The position numbers and the translations under genes were made by a program. A model generated the notes under the pieces. The model was given only the letters and a program-made list of their open reading frames with translations. It had not been told where the DNA came from and did not search any database. This document shows positions 43,840-52,778 of a stretch of DNA of 64,000 bases, one piece after another. The first letter of the stretch is position 1. Each line of letters starts with the position of its first letter. The stretch comes from Marivirga sericea (lineage in GTDB: Bacteria > Bacteroidota > Bacteroidia > Cytophagales > Cyclobacteriaceae): positions 399,647 through 463,646 of the forward strand of contig NZ_FXAW01000004.1 of the NCBI RefSeq assembly GCF_900177665.1, in the 5' to 3' direction.

Positions 43840-45087
43840 TTAGGGATAAAGAAGATAATTCAAGCGCATCGATTTATACTCTGAAAGCTGGGGCTCCCAA
43901 CTATTTCGGATTTCGCGCTCTGAGGCACCATCTATTATTTGCTCCCTAAACAAAGATGAGCCAACTAAATATTCAATAGAGCCCATCTGATTACTCAAAT
44001 TTGAATTGAAAAAATTTTCCTTCTTTGGATGAACACTATAGAGTTCTAAAATCCAGGATAGGTTAATCTGTTTTTCTTCTCTAAGTTTATTTACATCGTG
44101 ATTGCGAAGATCGATTCCATAACACTCTTGTCCGTTAAAAATTGGATTCTCCGCCATTCCTTTTATTCCGATCGGTGTAAAACTAAAATTATAGATATCC
44201 TTTAGCGCAGGACTCCCAAGAATCTGGAATGGATAATTTGTGCCACGCCCGTGATTAAGATAAGTGCCTTCAAACATACATGTTGAAGGATATAGCAAAA
44301 TAGCTTGTTGTGAATTAAGGTTTGGTGATGGATTTACAGGCAACTTATAGGGTAAGTCATGAGAATAGTTAGCAACTGGGACTATTTCTATATCACATTG
44401 CACGCCATTTTCTAACCAACCCTGACCGTTGGCCATCATCGCAAACTCCCCCACTGTGAGTCCATGTGACATGGGAATTGGAAATTGACCTATTCCCGAT
44501 TTATATTTCAGATCTAAAACAGGACCGTCTATTAAATAGCCATTTGGATTAGGTCGATCCAAGATGATTAGCTTTTTACCATTCTCATAGCACGACTCCA
44601 TCAAGTTTGCTAGAGCATTGATATTAGTGTAAAACCTGCAGCCAACATCCTGAAGGTCATAAATCACAATATCTACATCTATTAAATCCTCCTTACTGGG
44701 TTTTTTCTTTTTGCCATACAAGGATATTATGGCAATTCCTGTCGCTTCATCCACTTCGTTACTGACCTTTGCTCCTGCACTGTAATTTCCACGAAACCCG
44801 TGTTCAGGGGCAAATACTTTTACGATATCTACTTCTAAAAGCAATAAGCTATCAATCAAATGTCGCTTTCCAATTATTGTTGTGGGATTAGCCATTACAG
44901 CGACTCTTTTGCCTGCTAGTAGCGGAACGTATTTATCCGTCCTTTCTGCTCCTGTAATTATTGTGCTTTGGGTAACTTCAGGTACTTTTAATGCCGTCTT
45001 TTTCGGTTCCGAAATCAAAAAAGTAAAGGCAAATAAAACAGTAACTATTAGTAAAAAAGCAAACTTTAACCTCAAAGAGATGACCAT
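43840..45087 (-). CDS. namZ: NamZ-type exo-beta-N-acetylmuramidase (DUF1343)
   Basis: A 415-residue protein with an N-terminal signal/anchor helix (FAFLLIVTVLFAFTFLI). DUF1343 hallmarks are visible: GKRVAVMANPTT, VFAPEHGFRGNYSAGAKVSN, DVDIVIYDLQDVGCRFYTNI, IILDRPNPNG and SHGLTVGEFA. Characterised NamZ enzymes release MurNAc from the non-reducing ends of peptidoglycan fragments in the periplasm, working with NagZ. A NagZ-like gene lies at 60154-61260. Here it heads a two-gene unit with a metallo-beta-lactamase. Confidence 0.88.
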   Translation of the reverse strand: MVISLRLKFAFLLIVTVLFAFTFLISEPKKTALKVPEVTQSTIITGAERTDKYVPLLAGKRVAVMANPTTIIGKRHLIDSLLLLEVDIVKVFAPEHGFRGNYSAGAKVSNEVDEATGIAIISLYGKKKKPSKEDLIDVDIVIYDLQDVGCRFYTNINALANLMESCYENGKKLIILDRPNPNGYLIDGPVLDLKYKSGIGQFPIPMSHGLTVGEFAMMANGQGWLENGVQCDIEIVPVANYSHDLPYKLPVNPSPNLNSQQAILLYPSTCMFEGTYLNHGRGTNYPFQILGSPALKDIYNFSFTPIGIKGMAENPIFNGQECYGIDLRNHDVNKLREEKQINLSWILELYSVHPKKENFFNSNLSNQMGSIEYLVGSSLFREQIIDGASEREIRNSWEPQLSEYKSMRLNYLLYP

Positions 45088-45162
45088 AAATTTTAAAATT
45101 TGATAATGAAATTCTGAACCCGAAAGAGGTTCAATGTTCTATTTCTCTTTTCAGAAGAATTT

Positions 45163-46287
45163 CTAATTGTTTAGTTTCCTTCGTAGCCAAATGTTCACAG
45201 GTTCCGAAAACTTGTGGAAAATTATTTTCCCCAGAAAGTATGAAATAAGTAATAGAGAAATTAGATAGGGAATTAGCCAATTTGACCCAATACTTAACTT
45301 TTCGAAAAGTTGCGCTCCAAAAATTACAATAAACATATGAGTTAAATAAATCTCATAACTATAAATACCCATGTTTCTAAGCCAGCCAAAAATATAATGT
45401 CTGTTTTCTTCTTTTGACTTGTGTTTTTCGTGCATCCAAAATAGAATGAGAGAAACTCCAACGGAGAGAATGGTGATATTTAACCCTAAATCCACAATTC
45501 CAGCTTTATAGATGAAGCCCTTAAAAACGAAAATCAGAATGACCATTGACCATCCTAGAGTTAAAAAAAAATAATTCAAAGCTTTGGAAAAGGTGAGTTT
45601 TGAAGTAATAATTGCTGTCATGCAGCCTAAAGCTATTGAATCTACGAATGCTAGATGATTTTTATCTGCCAGTTCGTTTCCCTCGAAAAGTTGTGTACGC
45701 GCCCAAGGTGACACAACCAAAAATAAGCCTACAATCACTAAAAATCGCCATTCCTTTTTAAGAAACAGACAAATAATTGGGAAGAACAGGTAGAAAGTTT
45801 CCTCTATTGAAATTGACCACAATACATCCCAGTTTGCTGGAAGATAGCCAACTTGGATTTCTAACCAATTGATATGAAAAGTCAACGCAGAGAAAATAGC
45901 TCGACCTAAGGATGTTTGATCTGCGTTTATGACAAAACCCTGAACATCCAAAACATGTAAAATGGATAATACTAACAATAATACGGTAAGCAACGGAATA
46001 ATTCTTGAAAAACGCTGCCAATAAAACATTTTAATGTCAATTTTGGAGAGTGACGTCCATTTTCTAATAATGGAATTTGTAATTAGATAGCCTGAAAGCG
46101 TAAAAAAAACTACAACACCATAAAATCCACTCCAAAACAGTAAGGAAAACAATTTAGCTGGTAGCAGTTCCTTTAAAAAAGTATTTGAAATCCCGAAATG
46201 AATATTAAGGTGCAAGAGGATCACAGCCAAAATACTTAAACCTCGCAATACATCAATTCCAATATTTCGTTTCTCTATTTTTTCCAT
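45163..46287 (-). CDS. Acyltransferase 3 family membrane protein (OafA/YrhL type)
   Basis: The start at 46287 (MEKIEKRNIGIDVLRG) is preferred; the frame extends to 46314. The protein of about 374 residues has ten or so hydrophobic helices. The opening RNIGIDVLRGLSILAVILLH is diagnostic of the family, with the catalytic-type His near the end of the first helix. Members O-acetylate or O-acylate surface polysaccharides or peptidoglycan. The target is unknown; the neighbouring NamZ gene makes a cell-wall role conceivable. Confidence 0.88.
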   Translation of the reverse strand: MEKIEKRNIGIDVLRGLSILAVILLHLNIHFGISNTFLKELLPAKLFSLLFWSGFYGVVVFFTLSGYLITNSIIRKWTSLSKIDIKMFYWQRFSRIIPLLTVLLLVLSILHVLDVQGFVINADQTSLGRAIFSALTFHINWLEIQVGYLPANWDVLWSISIEETFYLFFPIICLFLKKEWRFLVIVGLFLVVSPWARTQLFEGNELADKNHLAFVDSIALGCMTAIITSKLTFSKALNYFFLTLGWSMVILIFVFKGFIYKAGIVDLGLNITILSVGVSLILFWMHEKHKSKEENRHYIFGWLRNMGIYSYEIYLTHMFIVIFGAQLFEKLSIGSNWLIPYLISLLLISYFLGKIIFHKFSEPVNIWLRRKLNN

Positions 46288-46400
46288 CAAAATTCTAGTA
46301 GCCTCTGCTATCAAAGCTCAGCATTTTAGATTAAAATGTCTTTTATTCAGCTTTGGCGACCTTGTTATGTAAAGACCAATTTAGACCATACTTTCTAGTG

Positions 46401-46934
46401 CTATTGGTATAATACATATCTTGGTGGTTTTAATCCATTCAATCGCATATAAACAAGCATTTGTGCTCTGTGATGCGTTATGTGATCAGTGAGTAATAAC
46501 AAAATCTGTCTTTTAGTTCTATTCGCTCCAAAGTACTCTAATCGTTCTTCAAGTCTATTGGTATCGAAATTTTTAATGAACTCAATGGTTTTATCAAATG
46601 TGTAGTCGATCGTTGCGATCATCTCTTTTTTTGACTTCTGATCAACCTTCAGTTCTACGTCCGTTTCCCAATTTCTGGCCTCACGCCCTCCCATTAGCGA
46701 TTCACTATGCCAATCCATTGCCCAAGCAATGTGCATTAAATTCTCCGCGAAGCTCATCGATTCTTTTGTTGCCTTAAAGTCATATTTATCTTCTGGCATT
46801 GTTTCAGCAACTAGAATCAAATAGTCTTTTGACCTCTCCAACCTTTCTAAGTATTCTTTAATAAACTTATTCTCCTGCGCAAATGCAGATGAGACAGATA
46901 AAAGTATTGCTGTAAAAACCATTGTTCTTTTCAT
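46401..46934 (-). CDS. Exported DinB-like protein
   Basis: A 177-residue protein with a signal peptide ending SAFAQ. The DinB four-helix bundle is indicated by MHIAWAMDWH (helix 2) and LTDHITHHRAQMLVYMRLNG (last helix), whose histidines could bind a metal. The ending PPRYVLYQ is common in Bacteroidota members. Exported DinB proteins are frequent in this phylum but have no established role. Single gene. Confidence 0.85.
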   Translation of the reverse strand: MKRTMVFTAILLSVSSAFAQENKFIKEYLERLERSKDYLILVAETMPEDKYDFKATKESMSFAENLMHIAWAMDWHSESLMGGREARNWETDVELKVDQKSKKEMIATIDYTFDKTIEFIKNFDTNRLEERLEYFGANRTKRQILLLLTDHITHHRAQMLVYMRLNGLKPPRYVLYQ

Positions 46935-47126
46935 AGTAGTTTCTGTTCTTTTTTTAATATAAAACCTGCATATTTTTTAATATTCAATTATAAATAATTT
47001 ATGATATGCGACCTTCCTAAAGGGGGAGTTTACTGACTACTAGATACTTTGATATTTTCAAGACACCAAGCTGCAGCACGTAGTGCCAAATAAAAGAAAT
47101 ATGTGTTTTATAAATAAGTAACATTT

Positions 47127-47825
47127 TCATATAATATTATAATTTCCCTTTGCCCATTCTATTGTGGGCTCAATCCAATCTTTTAGAGGCTTAAACAAGA
47201 AACCGTGACCCAATCCTGTTTCTAGTTCAATTTCTTTAAAATTGACGATTTCACAGCTTGACCTTCTCTTTCGTTCCACAGCCGAAACCCCATAGGGATC
47301 TGATTTTTCATAAATTGTTAAAATGTTACCACAATAGTTGATTTCTGGTATATTTTGAAGGTCCGACTCCCTAAAGCTTGCTATGAAGACAAAGTTTAGG
47401 TTGGGATTATTACAAAAAGTCGAAACATATTGTGCAATATAACCACCTTGGGATGTGCCGACAACCGTGATTTTATTAGGTTCTATTCCCTTTCTTATTA
47501 AACTGTCAATTTGGTCTACTATTCCTGTTGCGTAATCTCTGGCATTTAGGTTAGCATCCCTCTTTTCACTAATAACCGTAAAATTATTTTTTTCAAATTC
47601 CTGAATTATTTCATAGTATTCCGTCCGTCCAAATTCTGGATGAATCTCATTTAAATCATGCGTTTCTAAAAATCGGTTATGTAGAAAAAAAATAACGCGT
47701 TCTTCTTGTCTCCCACATGATAAAAGTAAAGAAAACAGCATTGCACTAGTTGTAGTTATTATAAAATTTAACCTAAGAAAGGCTGATTTTTCTATTCCCT
47801 GTATTTTATTAAGGGTAAGAGACAT
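47127..47825 (-). CDS. Alpha/beta hydrolase lipoprotein
   Basis: A 232-residue protein. A hydrophobic segment ends in a lipobox (LLLSC) near residue 37. The nucleophile elbow GTSQGG lies at about residues 123-128, the acid is probably in YEKSDPYGVS and the histidine in LGHGFLF, completing the triad. It overlaps the preceding NTF2-like gene by 17 bases, so translation is probably coupled; a later start within the overlap is possible. The substrate is unknown. Confidence 0.75.
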   Translation of the reverse strand: MSLTLNKIQGIEKSAFLRLNFIITTTSAMLFSLLLSCGRQEERVIFFLHNRFLETHDLNEIHPEFGRTEYYEIIQEFEKNNFTVISEKRDANLNARDYATGIVDQIDSLIRKGIEPNKITVVGTSQGGYIAQYVSTFCNNPNLNFVFIASFRESDLQNIPEINYCGNILTIYEKSDPYGVSAVERKRRSSCEIVNFKEIELETGLGHGFLFKPLKDWIEPTIEWAKGNYNII

Positions 47826-48231
47826 AAGTAAAAGATTTTTGGATTATTTTCCATCTACCTTCATATTTTAGCAAGAGTAAGTAATCTGAATAAATTCTTC
47901 GCTTATCAGGCATATCAACTTGGATTTTAGCGCTTGCAGCATTATTTTCATAATCTATGGAAATAATTGTACCGATGCGATTACTTTTTTTACCCGGTGT
48001 TACATTACTTATATCGTGCTTACCTGACCAAATTTTTAAACTATCCTGCGAAACAAAGTACAATTTGAAATTTTCGTGGAATGCATCTCTCAATCTTTCA
48101 GGTTCTCCATTAGCTGTCCCTTCAATATAATCATTTAAAGTCTCTTGGATTAGCTCAATTTCGGTTTGGGCATTGAGATTCAAAGCTCCGAGTGTTAAAA
48201 TTGCAAAAAGTATAATCTTGGCGTTTTTCAT
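47809..48231 (-). CDS. Exported NTF2-like (lumazine-binding-type) protein
   Basis: A 140-residue protein with a signal peptide (ILFAILTLGALNLNAQ). Residues 25-140 show the NTF2-fold pattern: IQETLNDYIEGTANGEPERL, then AFHENFKLYFV and the final strand pair DYLLLLKYEGRWKIIQKSF. Similar proteins are annotated as nuclear transport factor 2 superfamily, usually as accessory or unknown proteins. It overlaps the downstream hydrolase gene. Confidence 0.8.
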   Translation of the reverse strand: MKNAKIILFAILTLGALNLNAQTEIELIQETLNDYIEGTANGEPERLRDAFHENFKLYFVSQDSLKIWSGKHDISNVTPGKKSNRIGTIISIDYENNAASAKIQVDMPDKRRIYSDYLLLLKYEGRWKIIQKSFTYVSYP

Positions 48232-48290
48232 ATTTTTGTTTTATTATATATGATCTTTCAACTTTCTAAAATAAAGCCTAAATAGCATGC

Positions 48291-49592
48291 CTATTTCTCA
48301 CTTTCAGCCCGGTTCAACATCAAGGAGGAAAAAGTTTTGACCCCGACTCTTATACATTCTTCATCTACTCTAAAATTTGGAGCATGATTCATTGCATTTA
48401 TCTCCTTTTCCTTATTTGAACCACCCAATAAAAAATATACTCCAGGTATTTTCTCTTGAAAATAGATAAAGTCATCATTGAAATAGGGTATTTGTCCATA
48501 GTCCTGCATGAGTAGTTCACTGCCAAACCTATTTTCAAGGAATCGACTAGTTTCACTTGTTAATTTCTCATCATTCATTACAGTTGGATTTTCTTGAATA
48601 AAAGATGCAGAAATGAATTTATCTTCATAGCCACTGCTATTAATTACTTCTATTATGTTTGACAATATATTAGATACATTTGACTTCTTTGTTTCATAAG
48701 CATCAGCTAACAATTCCCATTGATTACTTTCTTCGTGGATTACAAAATTTTCTTCCATAAAAAAATAGTCTTTGAACATAGTATTTGCGTTGGACAGCCC
48801 TCGTGTAGTATCAAATGCTAGTGGTATCTCCCACGGTTTGTTTCCATCTACAGTCCTTAATGTCTCAATTCTAATTTTCTCATATAAATCTTTCAACTCT
48901 TTTTGAGAGATACTCTTCTTAAAAGAAAGTTTTATTCGCTTCTGATAGGCATAGAGCTCATTCGCTTTAGTCATAATTTTCCCTACAGGCAAAGCGGTAA
49001 CATGCAAGGTGTAGATCTCATCGAGATTCATATTTAAAAAATCCTTGGTCTGAACAATATTCTTTGCTCCTTTAAATGGTTCTTCCTCAGGTTGAAAGAT
49101 AAAATATATTGTGCCGCTCAAAAGATCTCTATTCTTGGCCAATACCTCAGCAATTCCAAGACCAATCGCCATGTGCACATCATGCCCACAACCATGTTGT
49201 ACACCTTCATTTTTAGATTTGAAAGGCACGTCATCCAAAAAATCATTAGGTAAAGCATCCATATCTGCTCTCCAAGCTATATTTCTGCCAGCTGATTCAC
49301 CGTGAAGTATCCCTATTACTCCATTTCCAGCAATGTCAGTTTTAACCTCTAAACCTAACTCCTCTAAATACTTAGCAATAATCTTCGCACTCCTTACTTC
49401 ATTTCCTGCAAGCTCAGGATTTTCATGAAAATCTCTTCTAAGTGCTACTAATTTGGTACGGATTTCATCTGTGGTTTTTTCGATCCTTAAGTAATTGTTA
49501 CTTTCATTTTTGTTAATACAACCATTTAAGATTGTAAATGACAACATCAATAAAATAAACCAACCTCTTAAATTCATGTTTATAAGCATCAT
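48291..49592 (-). CDS. M20-family amidohydrolase lipoprotein
   Basis: A 433-residue protein; a start at 49577 is equally possible. The lipobox is ILNGC. The M20D pattern is clear: LVALRRDFHENPELAGNE, IAWRADMDALP, the metal-binding GCGHDVHMAIGLG and FIFQPEEEPFKGA. Family members deacylate N-acyl amino acids, hippurate or indole-acetyl conjugates. Secretion as a lipoprotein suggests degradation of external substrates. It lies 59 bases upstream of the NTF2-like gene. Confidence 0.88.
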   Translation of the reverse strand: MMLINMNLRGWFILLMLSFTILNGCINKNESNNYLRIEKTTDEIRTKLVALRRDFHENPELAGNEVRSAKIIAKYLEELGLEVKTDIAGNGVIGILHGESAGRNIAWRADMDALPNDFLDDVPFKSKNEGVQHGCGHDVHMAIGLGIAEVLAKNRDLLSGTIYFIFQPEEEPFKGAKNIVQTKDFLNMNLDEIYTLHVTALPVGKIMTKANELYAYQKRIKLSFKKSISQKELKDLYEKIRIETLRTVDGNKPWEIPLAFDTTRGLSNANTMFKDYFFMEENFVIHEESNQWELLADAYETKKSNVSNILSNIIEVINSSGYEDKFISASFIQENPTVMNDEKLTSETSRFLENRFGSELLMQDYGQIPYFNDDFIYFQEKIPGVYFLLGGSNKEKEINAMNHAPNFRVDEECIRVGVKTFSSLMLNRAESEK

Positions 49593-49967
49593 ACATTATA
49601 TTTATCCCTACAAAAAATATGTCTGGAATAGAATCATCATAACTTCAAAGTATTTTTTACTCTAGAAATAATAGTCTACATCTACATCATCAGCTATTTT
49701 TAGACCAAATACTTGGTGTAGTATATAAATATGTTCCACCAAGTAAGTAACGCCTTAGAAAAGAATGTGACATCTACTTTAATGTAAAAATAGAGCATCA
49801 ATGCGTTAAAAAAGTAGTCTCTTTTGTATGATTATTCGCTCAAAACTCTAACACATTTAGCAGTACACTAATGTCAATTATTAAAATACTATAAATAAAG
49901 TTCAATTTGCATTGAAACTCTATAGTAACACTTCAGGCTTAATGGAATACCATTTTTATCTTTTCAA
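49593..49967. other. Intergenic region
   Basis: About 375 AT-rich bases between two minus-strand genes; no frame, repeat or hairpin recognised. Confidence 0.4.
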
Positions 49968-51368
49968 TTACTTTTCACTAAGCGATTTCAAATCACTCTT
50001 TCTGAAATACCGGTTTTCCTCAAAATGCTTGAAGCAGTACGCCAAGTTTTCATCACCTAGTTCTTTATTTACATTATTTTCCAAACAAGCCTTAGCTATG
50101 AAGTAGCTGAATTCAAGTTGAGCGTCCGCAAACTTATTTTTCCCTTCCTGGAAAAAATTAATTGCTTTTTGATCTTCTGTTAAATCATTCATAAAGAAGC
50201 TATAATACTGCATCAGATTCGCTTTTAAAATGCGTTGGTCCAAATCATCTTGACTCTCGAGCATCTTCTTTGCAAGCAGCATTGCCTTCTTATAATCACC
50301 TAACTTTTTATTATAGATAAACAGCATATGTGTTTGCTGTGTATAGCCATGTACCTTGGTTTCATAATCGATAAGTTGATTAAAAACCTTTTTATTTTTG
50401 GACTCAATACTCATTTCGATTAAGCTGTAAAAATCATCTTCCTTCATTTTTGTATTAATTCCGTAAGCTTCATTATTCTTATCTTCGTACTCTCTTAAGT
50501 AGTCATTTACATCAAAATCTTTGGCTGTTGACTTTCTTGCGAAATCACTAATATTTCTATACTCATTAAAGAGGAATTTCAGCCCTTGTGATAATGATAT
50601 AGCTGGCATTTCATTATGATTAGCATTAAATCGCATCACTTTTAGCTTTTTATTTTCGACATTTCCCTCAAGATGTTGAGCCAATTCTTTGAATTCAAAA
50701 TCCTTCGAACCATATCCAATAAACACTTGGGTTGCTTGATTCGCCTTCAAAAAGGATGTCACTTTGTTTTTGAAGGTATCTGAATATCCGCCTAAAGAAA
50801 GTGAGATAATTCCCCTAAAAGGATTGTTCTTTTGAAAAGGTAAAGACATCACAAAATGGGCTGTGTTTGAATGTCCAATAATAGCGTTGTAACCAGAGGT
50901 GCTAAATTTTGAATCTACAAAGGGTAAGACTTCCTTAAATATAAAATCCTTCAGGCGCTGGGAACCTTCCCTATATATTGTTTCATCAGAATTTGGAATT
51001 TCGCTAACGTTAGGCGTGGTTTCATACCCTCTATCATTATGAAATATACCAACAACTATTGCCTCTGGTATCACATCTGAACCATAATCGTAACCGTCAT
51101 CATCTATGGTCAGTTTACTTAAATGAGAAACGTAGCTTGATGTGATATTAAAAAGCGTATTGCCATCTAAGGTGTAGAGTACAGGATATTTTTTTAAACT
51201 ATCGTAATACTCTGGAAGATAAATTTTTACAGTCCGCTGTTGGCCAGGAAAATGTTCAGATTGGAGATTATAAACCTTGTAATCTAAAACGCTGCTTCCT
51301 ACTCTAGCTTGAGCACATAGTACTGGCGATGCTAATATGAGTATTAAAATACTCAAGAAAATATTCAT
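49968..51368 (-). CDS. Exported esterase (enterochelin-esterase/EsteraseD-like)
   Basis: The start at 51368 gives the signal peptide MNIFLSILILILASPVLCAQ. The protein of about 466 residues has an alpha/beta hydrolase part (to about 275) with VKIYLPEYYDSLKKYPVLYT, a VVGIFHNDRG segment, the nucleophile motif NAIIGHSNTA and FNANHNEMP carrying the likely catalytic His. The C-terminal 190 residues are helical and TPR-like. Relatives include siderophore and acyl esterases. The substrate is unknown. Single gene. Confidence 0.82.
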   Translation of the reverse strand: MNIFLSILILILASPVLCAQARVGSSVLDYKVYNLQSEHFPGQQRTVKIYLPEYYDSLKKYPVLYTLDGNTLFNITSSYVSHLSKLTIDDDGYDYGSDVIPEAIVVGIFHNDRGYETTPNVSEIPNSDETIYREGSQRLKDFIFKEVLPFVDSKFSTSGYNAIIGHSNTAHFVMSLPFQKNNPFRGIISLSLGGYSDTFKNKVTSFLKANQATQVFIGYGSKDFEFKELAQHLEGNVENKKLKVMRFNANHNEMPAISLSQGLKFLFNEYRNISDFARKSTAKDFDVNDYLREYEDKNNEAYGINTKMKEDDFYSLIEMSIESKNKKVFNQLIDYETKVHGYTQQTHMLFIYNKKLGDYKKAMLLAKKMLESQDDLDQRILKANLMQYYSFFMNDLTEDQKAINFFQEGKNKFADAQLEFSYFIAKACLENNVNKELGDENLAYCFKHFEENRYFRKSDLKSLSEK

Positions 51369-52017
51369 GGTCGATTGTTTGCTGCCAAGCTGTGGAATCA
51401 TCTGTAGAAAAATTTATTCATTAAATATAAAAATCAATAAATGTCTTTTTTTATGTAAAAAAGCATCACTAAGTTAAGATCAACCTTCAACCTCAATAAG
51501 CTTTCTATTAAAAAAACACACTGTCATTGCAGGATAGCTTGTGTATTGTCTATTGTAAGCAACATTTGAGTAGAAATCACCCGTGTTGCTTATTATCTAT
51601 TTGTCGAGAAGATCTTAACTATGCAAATTTAATTGAAGGCTGAAGTTTTTACTTAGTCTTAATTGCGTGATATTTTTAAGCTTTATAATAGCACACTAAG
51701 GACCGTTTGATGAATAGCTACACTCCTCAATTGCAATATTTTTAAACTTCTTGTGAATTTTAAATCGAGTAATAGAATTCGCTAGAGAGTAATAGCTATT
51801 ATTCAATTAATAAGATGACCTGATTTAAGAAAATTGCAGAACTGTTCAAGGACTAAGTAAATGTCATCATTTAATATGAATACTACATTTTGCATCAACC
51901 TAACAAATCATTTAAAAACTCTTCTACAGGCATTTAAAAGTATTTTTTTGTACTTCCTCTCAATTTATCTCATAATAATGCTATCATATTTGCTAAATAT
52001 TTCATCAATTATGAGTG
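51369..52017. other. Intergenic region upstream of the second small-RNA element
   Basis: No convincing gene. A plus-strand frame at 51861-52049 encodes 62 hydrophobic residues (KSIFLYFLSIYLIIMLSYLL) but has no ribosome site or family resemblance and is treated as doubtful. Confidence 0.4.
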
Positions 52018-52048
52018 ATTGTAACCGATACAAATTGGAATACCTTTG

Positions 52049-52120
52049 AAACAGGTTAACAAGTAAAAGCCCCTCAAAGTAGAATCTTCTTCAAAATTAT
52101 TCAACTTCGGGGCTTTTTTA
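52049..52120 (+). ncRNA. Candidate small RNA, copy 2 of a two-copy family
   Basis: The -7 box TACCTTTG (52041-52048) has ATTG (52018-52021) at a 19-base spacing. The outer stem AAAAGCCCC (52065-52073) pairs with GGGGCTTTT (52109-52117). The inner stem AAGTAGAA (52077-52084) pairs with TTCAACTT (52100-52107), with the same single A-A mismatch as copy 1. The loop starts TCTTC, and six T's run into the stem end as in an intrinsic terminator. The predicted transcript is about 65-70 bases, without an evident reading frame. Confidence 0.5.
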
Positions 52121-52230
52121 CTTACATATTTTTTTAGAATCTGAGATATTGTTTTTCGTCTACACCTAAGGAACAAAATGTGACAACCTCTTTACAGGTA
52201 AAATCCGCAACCCAAAACAAAGAAAATCAT

Positions 52231-52536
52231 ATGAAAACAAAAGAGATCTCAATTAAAAAGACTTTGTCGAAAGAACGGTGTATTGATTTCTTTTTACGCT
52301 ATGGATTCTTCATTTATTCTGAAGAAGAAAAATCATTAATAATGAAGAAAGCTGGTCGAGAATTTACTACTTCGGGCGAAAAGCTACCGAAAAAATTATC
52401 AGTTTTGTTTCAGGATGGTGAAACCGTTTTTAAACTACAATACGATATGTTTATTCTTTTTGACACTGGAGACCTAAAAAAAGAACTTGATGCGATTTCT
52501 ACTCGCCTAAACTCCAACCTAGATAAATTGATGTGA
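52231..52536 (+). CDS. Hypothetical protein
   Basis: The ATG at 52231 gives 101 residues (MKTKEISIKKTLSKERCIDF); an upstream GTG at 52180 would give 118. The protein is soluble and charged, with no signal peptide and an amphipathic C-terminal helix (LKKELDAISTRLNSNLDKLM). No family is recognised. It follows the small-RNA element by about 110 bases and precedes the sensor kinase gene on the same strand, with a 242-base gap. Confidence 0.6.
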   Translation: MKTKEISIKKTLSKERCIDFFLRYGFFIYSEEEKSLIMKKAGREFTTSGEKLPKKLSVLFQDGETVFKLQYDMFILFDTGDLKKELDAISTRLNSNLDKLM

Positions 52537-52778
52537 TTGAAATGAGCTCCTATTGGTTTTAATTTAATTTCAATTACTCCAAAAAGTATTTATTTTTATA
52601 AATAGACTTCATTTAGTCATCTAAGACTCAGAAACGGAGACCTTCCCTTAATCAAAACAATTGATTTAATAAATCAAAGTAGTTTTCTATTCAAGCTATT
52701 AGTACTTTAACTAATACAAATTGGGTGATATTATCTTCTAATTTATTAACGTAAATTGCTTCTTTATTCTACTAATAA

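Noticed and set aside
51861..52049. 62-codon hydrophobic plus-strand frame ahead of small-RNA copy 2
   Set aside because: No ribosome site or family resemblance, no counterpart at copy 1, and it overlaps the promoter-like box; probably a by-product of T-rich sequence.
8545..52120. Small-RNA elements as ends of an insertion sequence
   Set aside because: No transposase remnant, no inverted-repeat partner and no target duplication were seen near either copy, and the covarying outer stem fits an RNA better.
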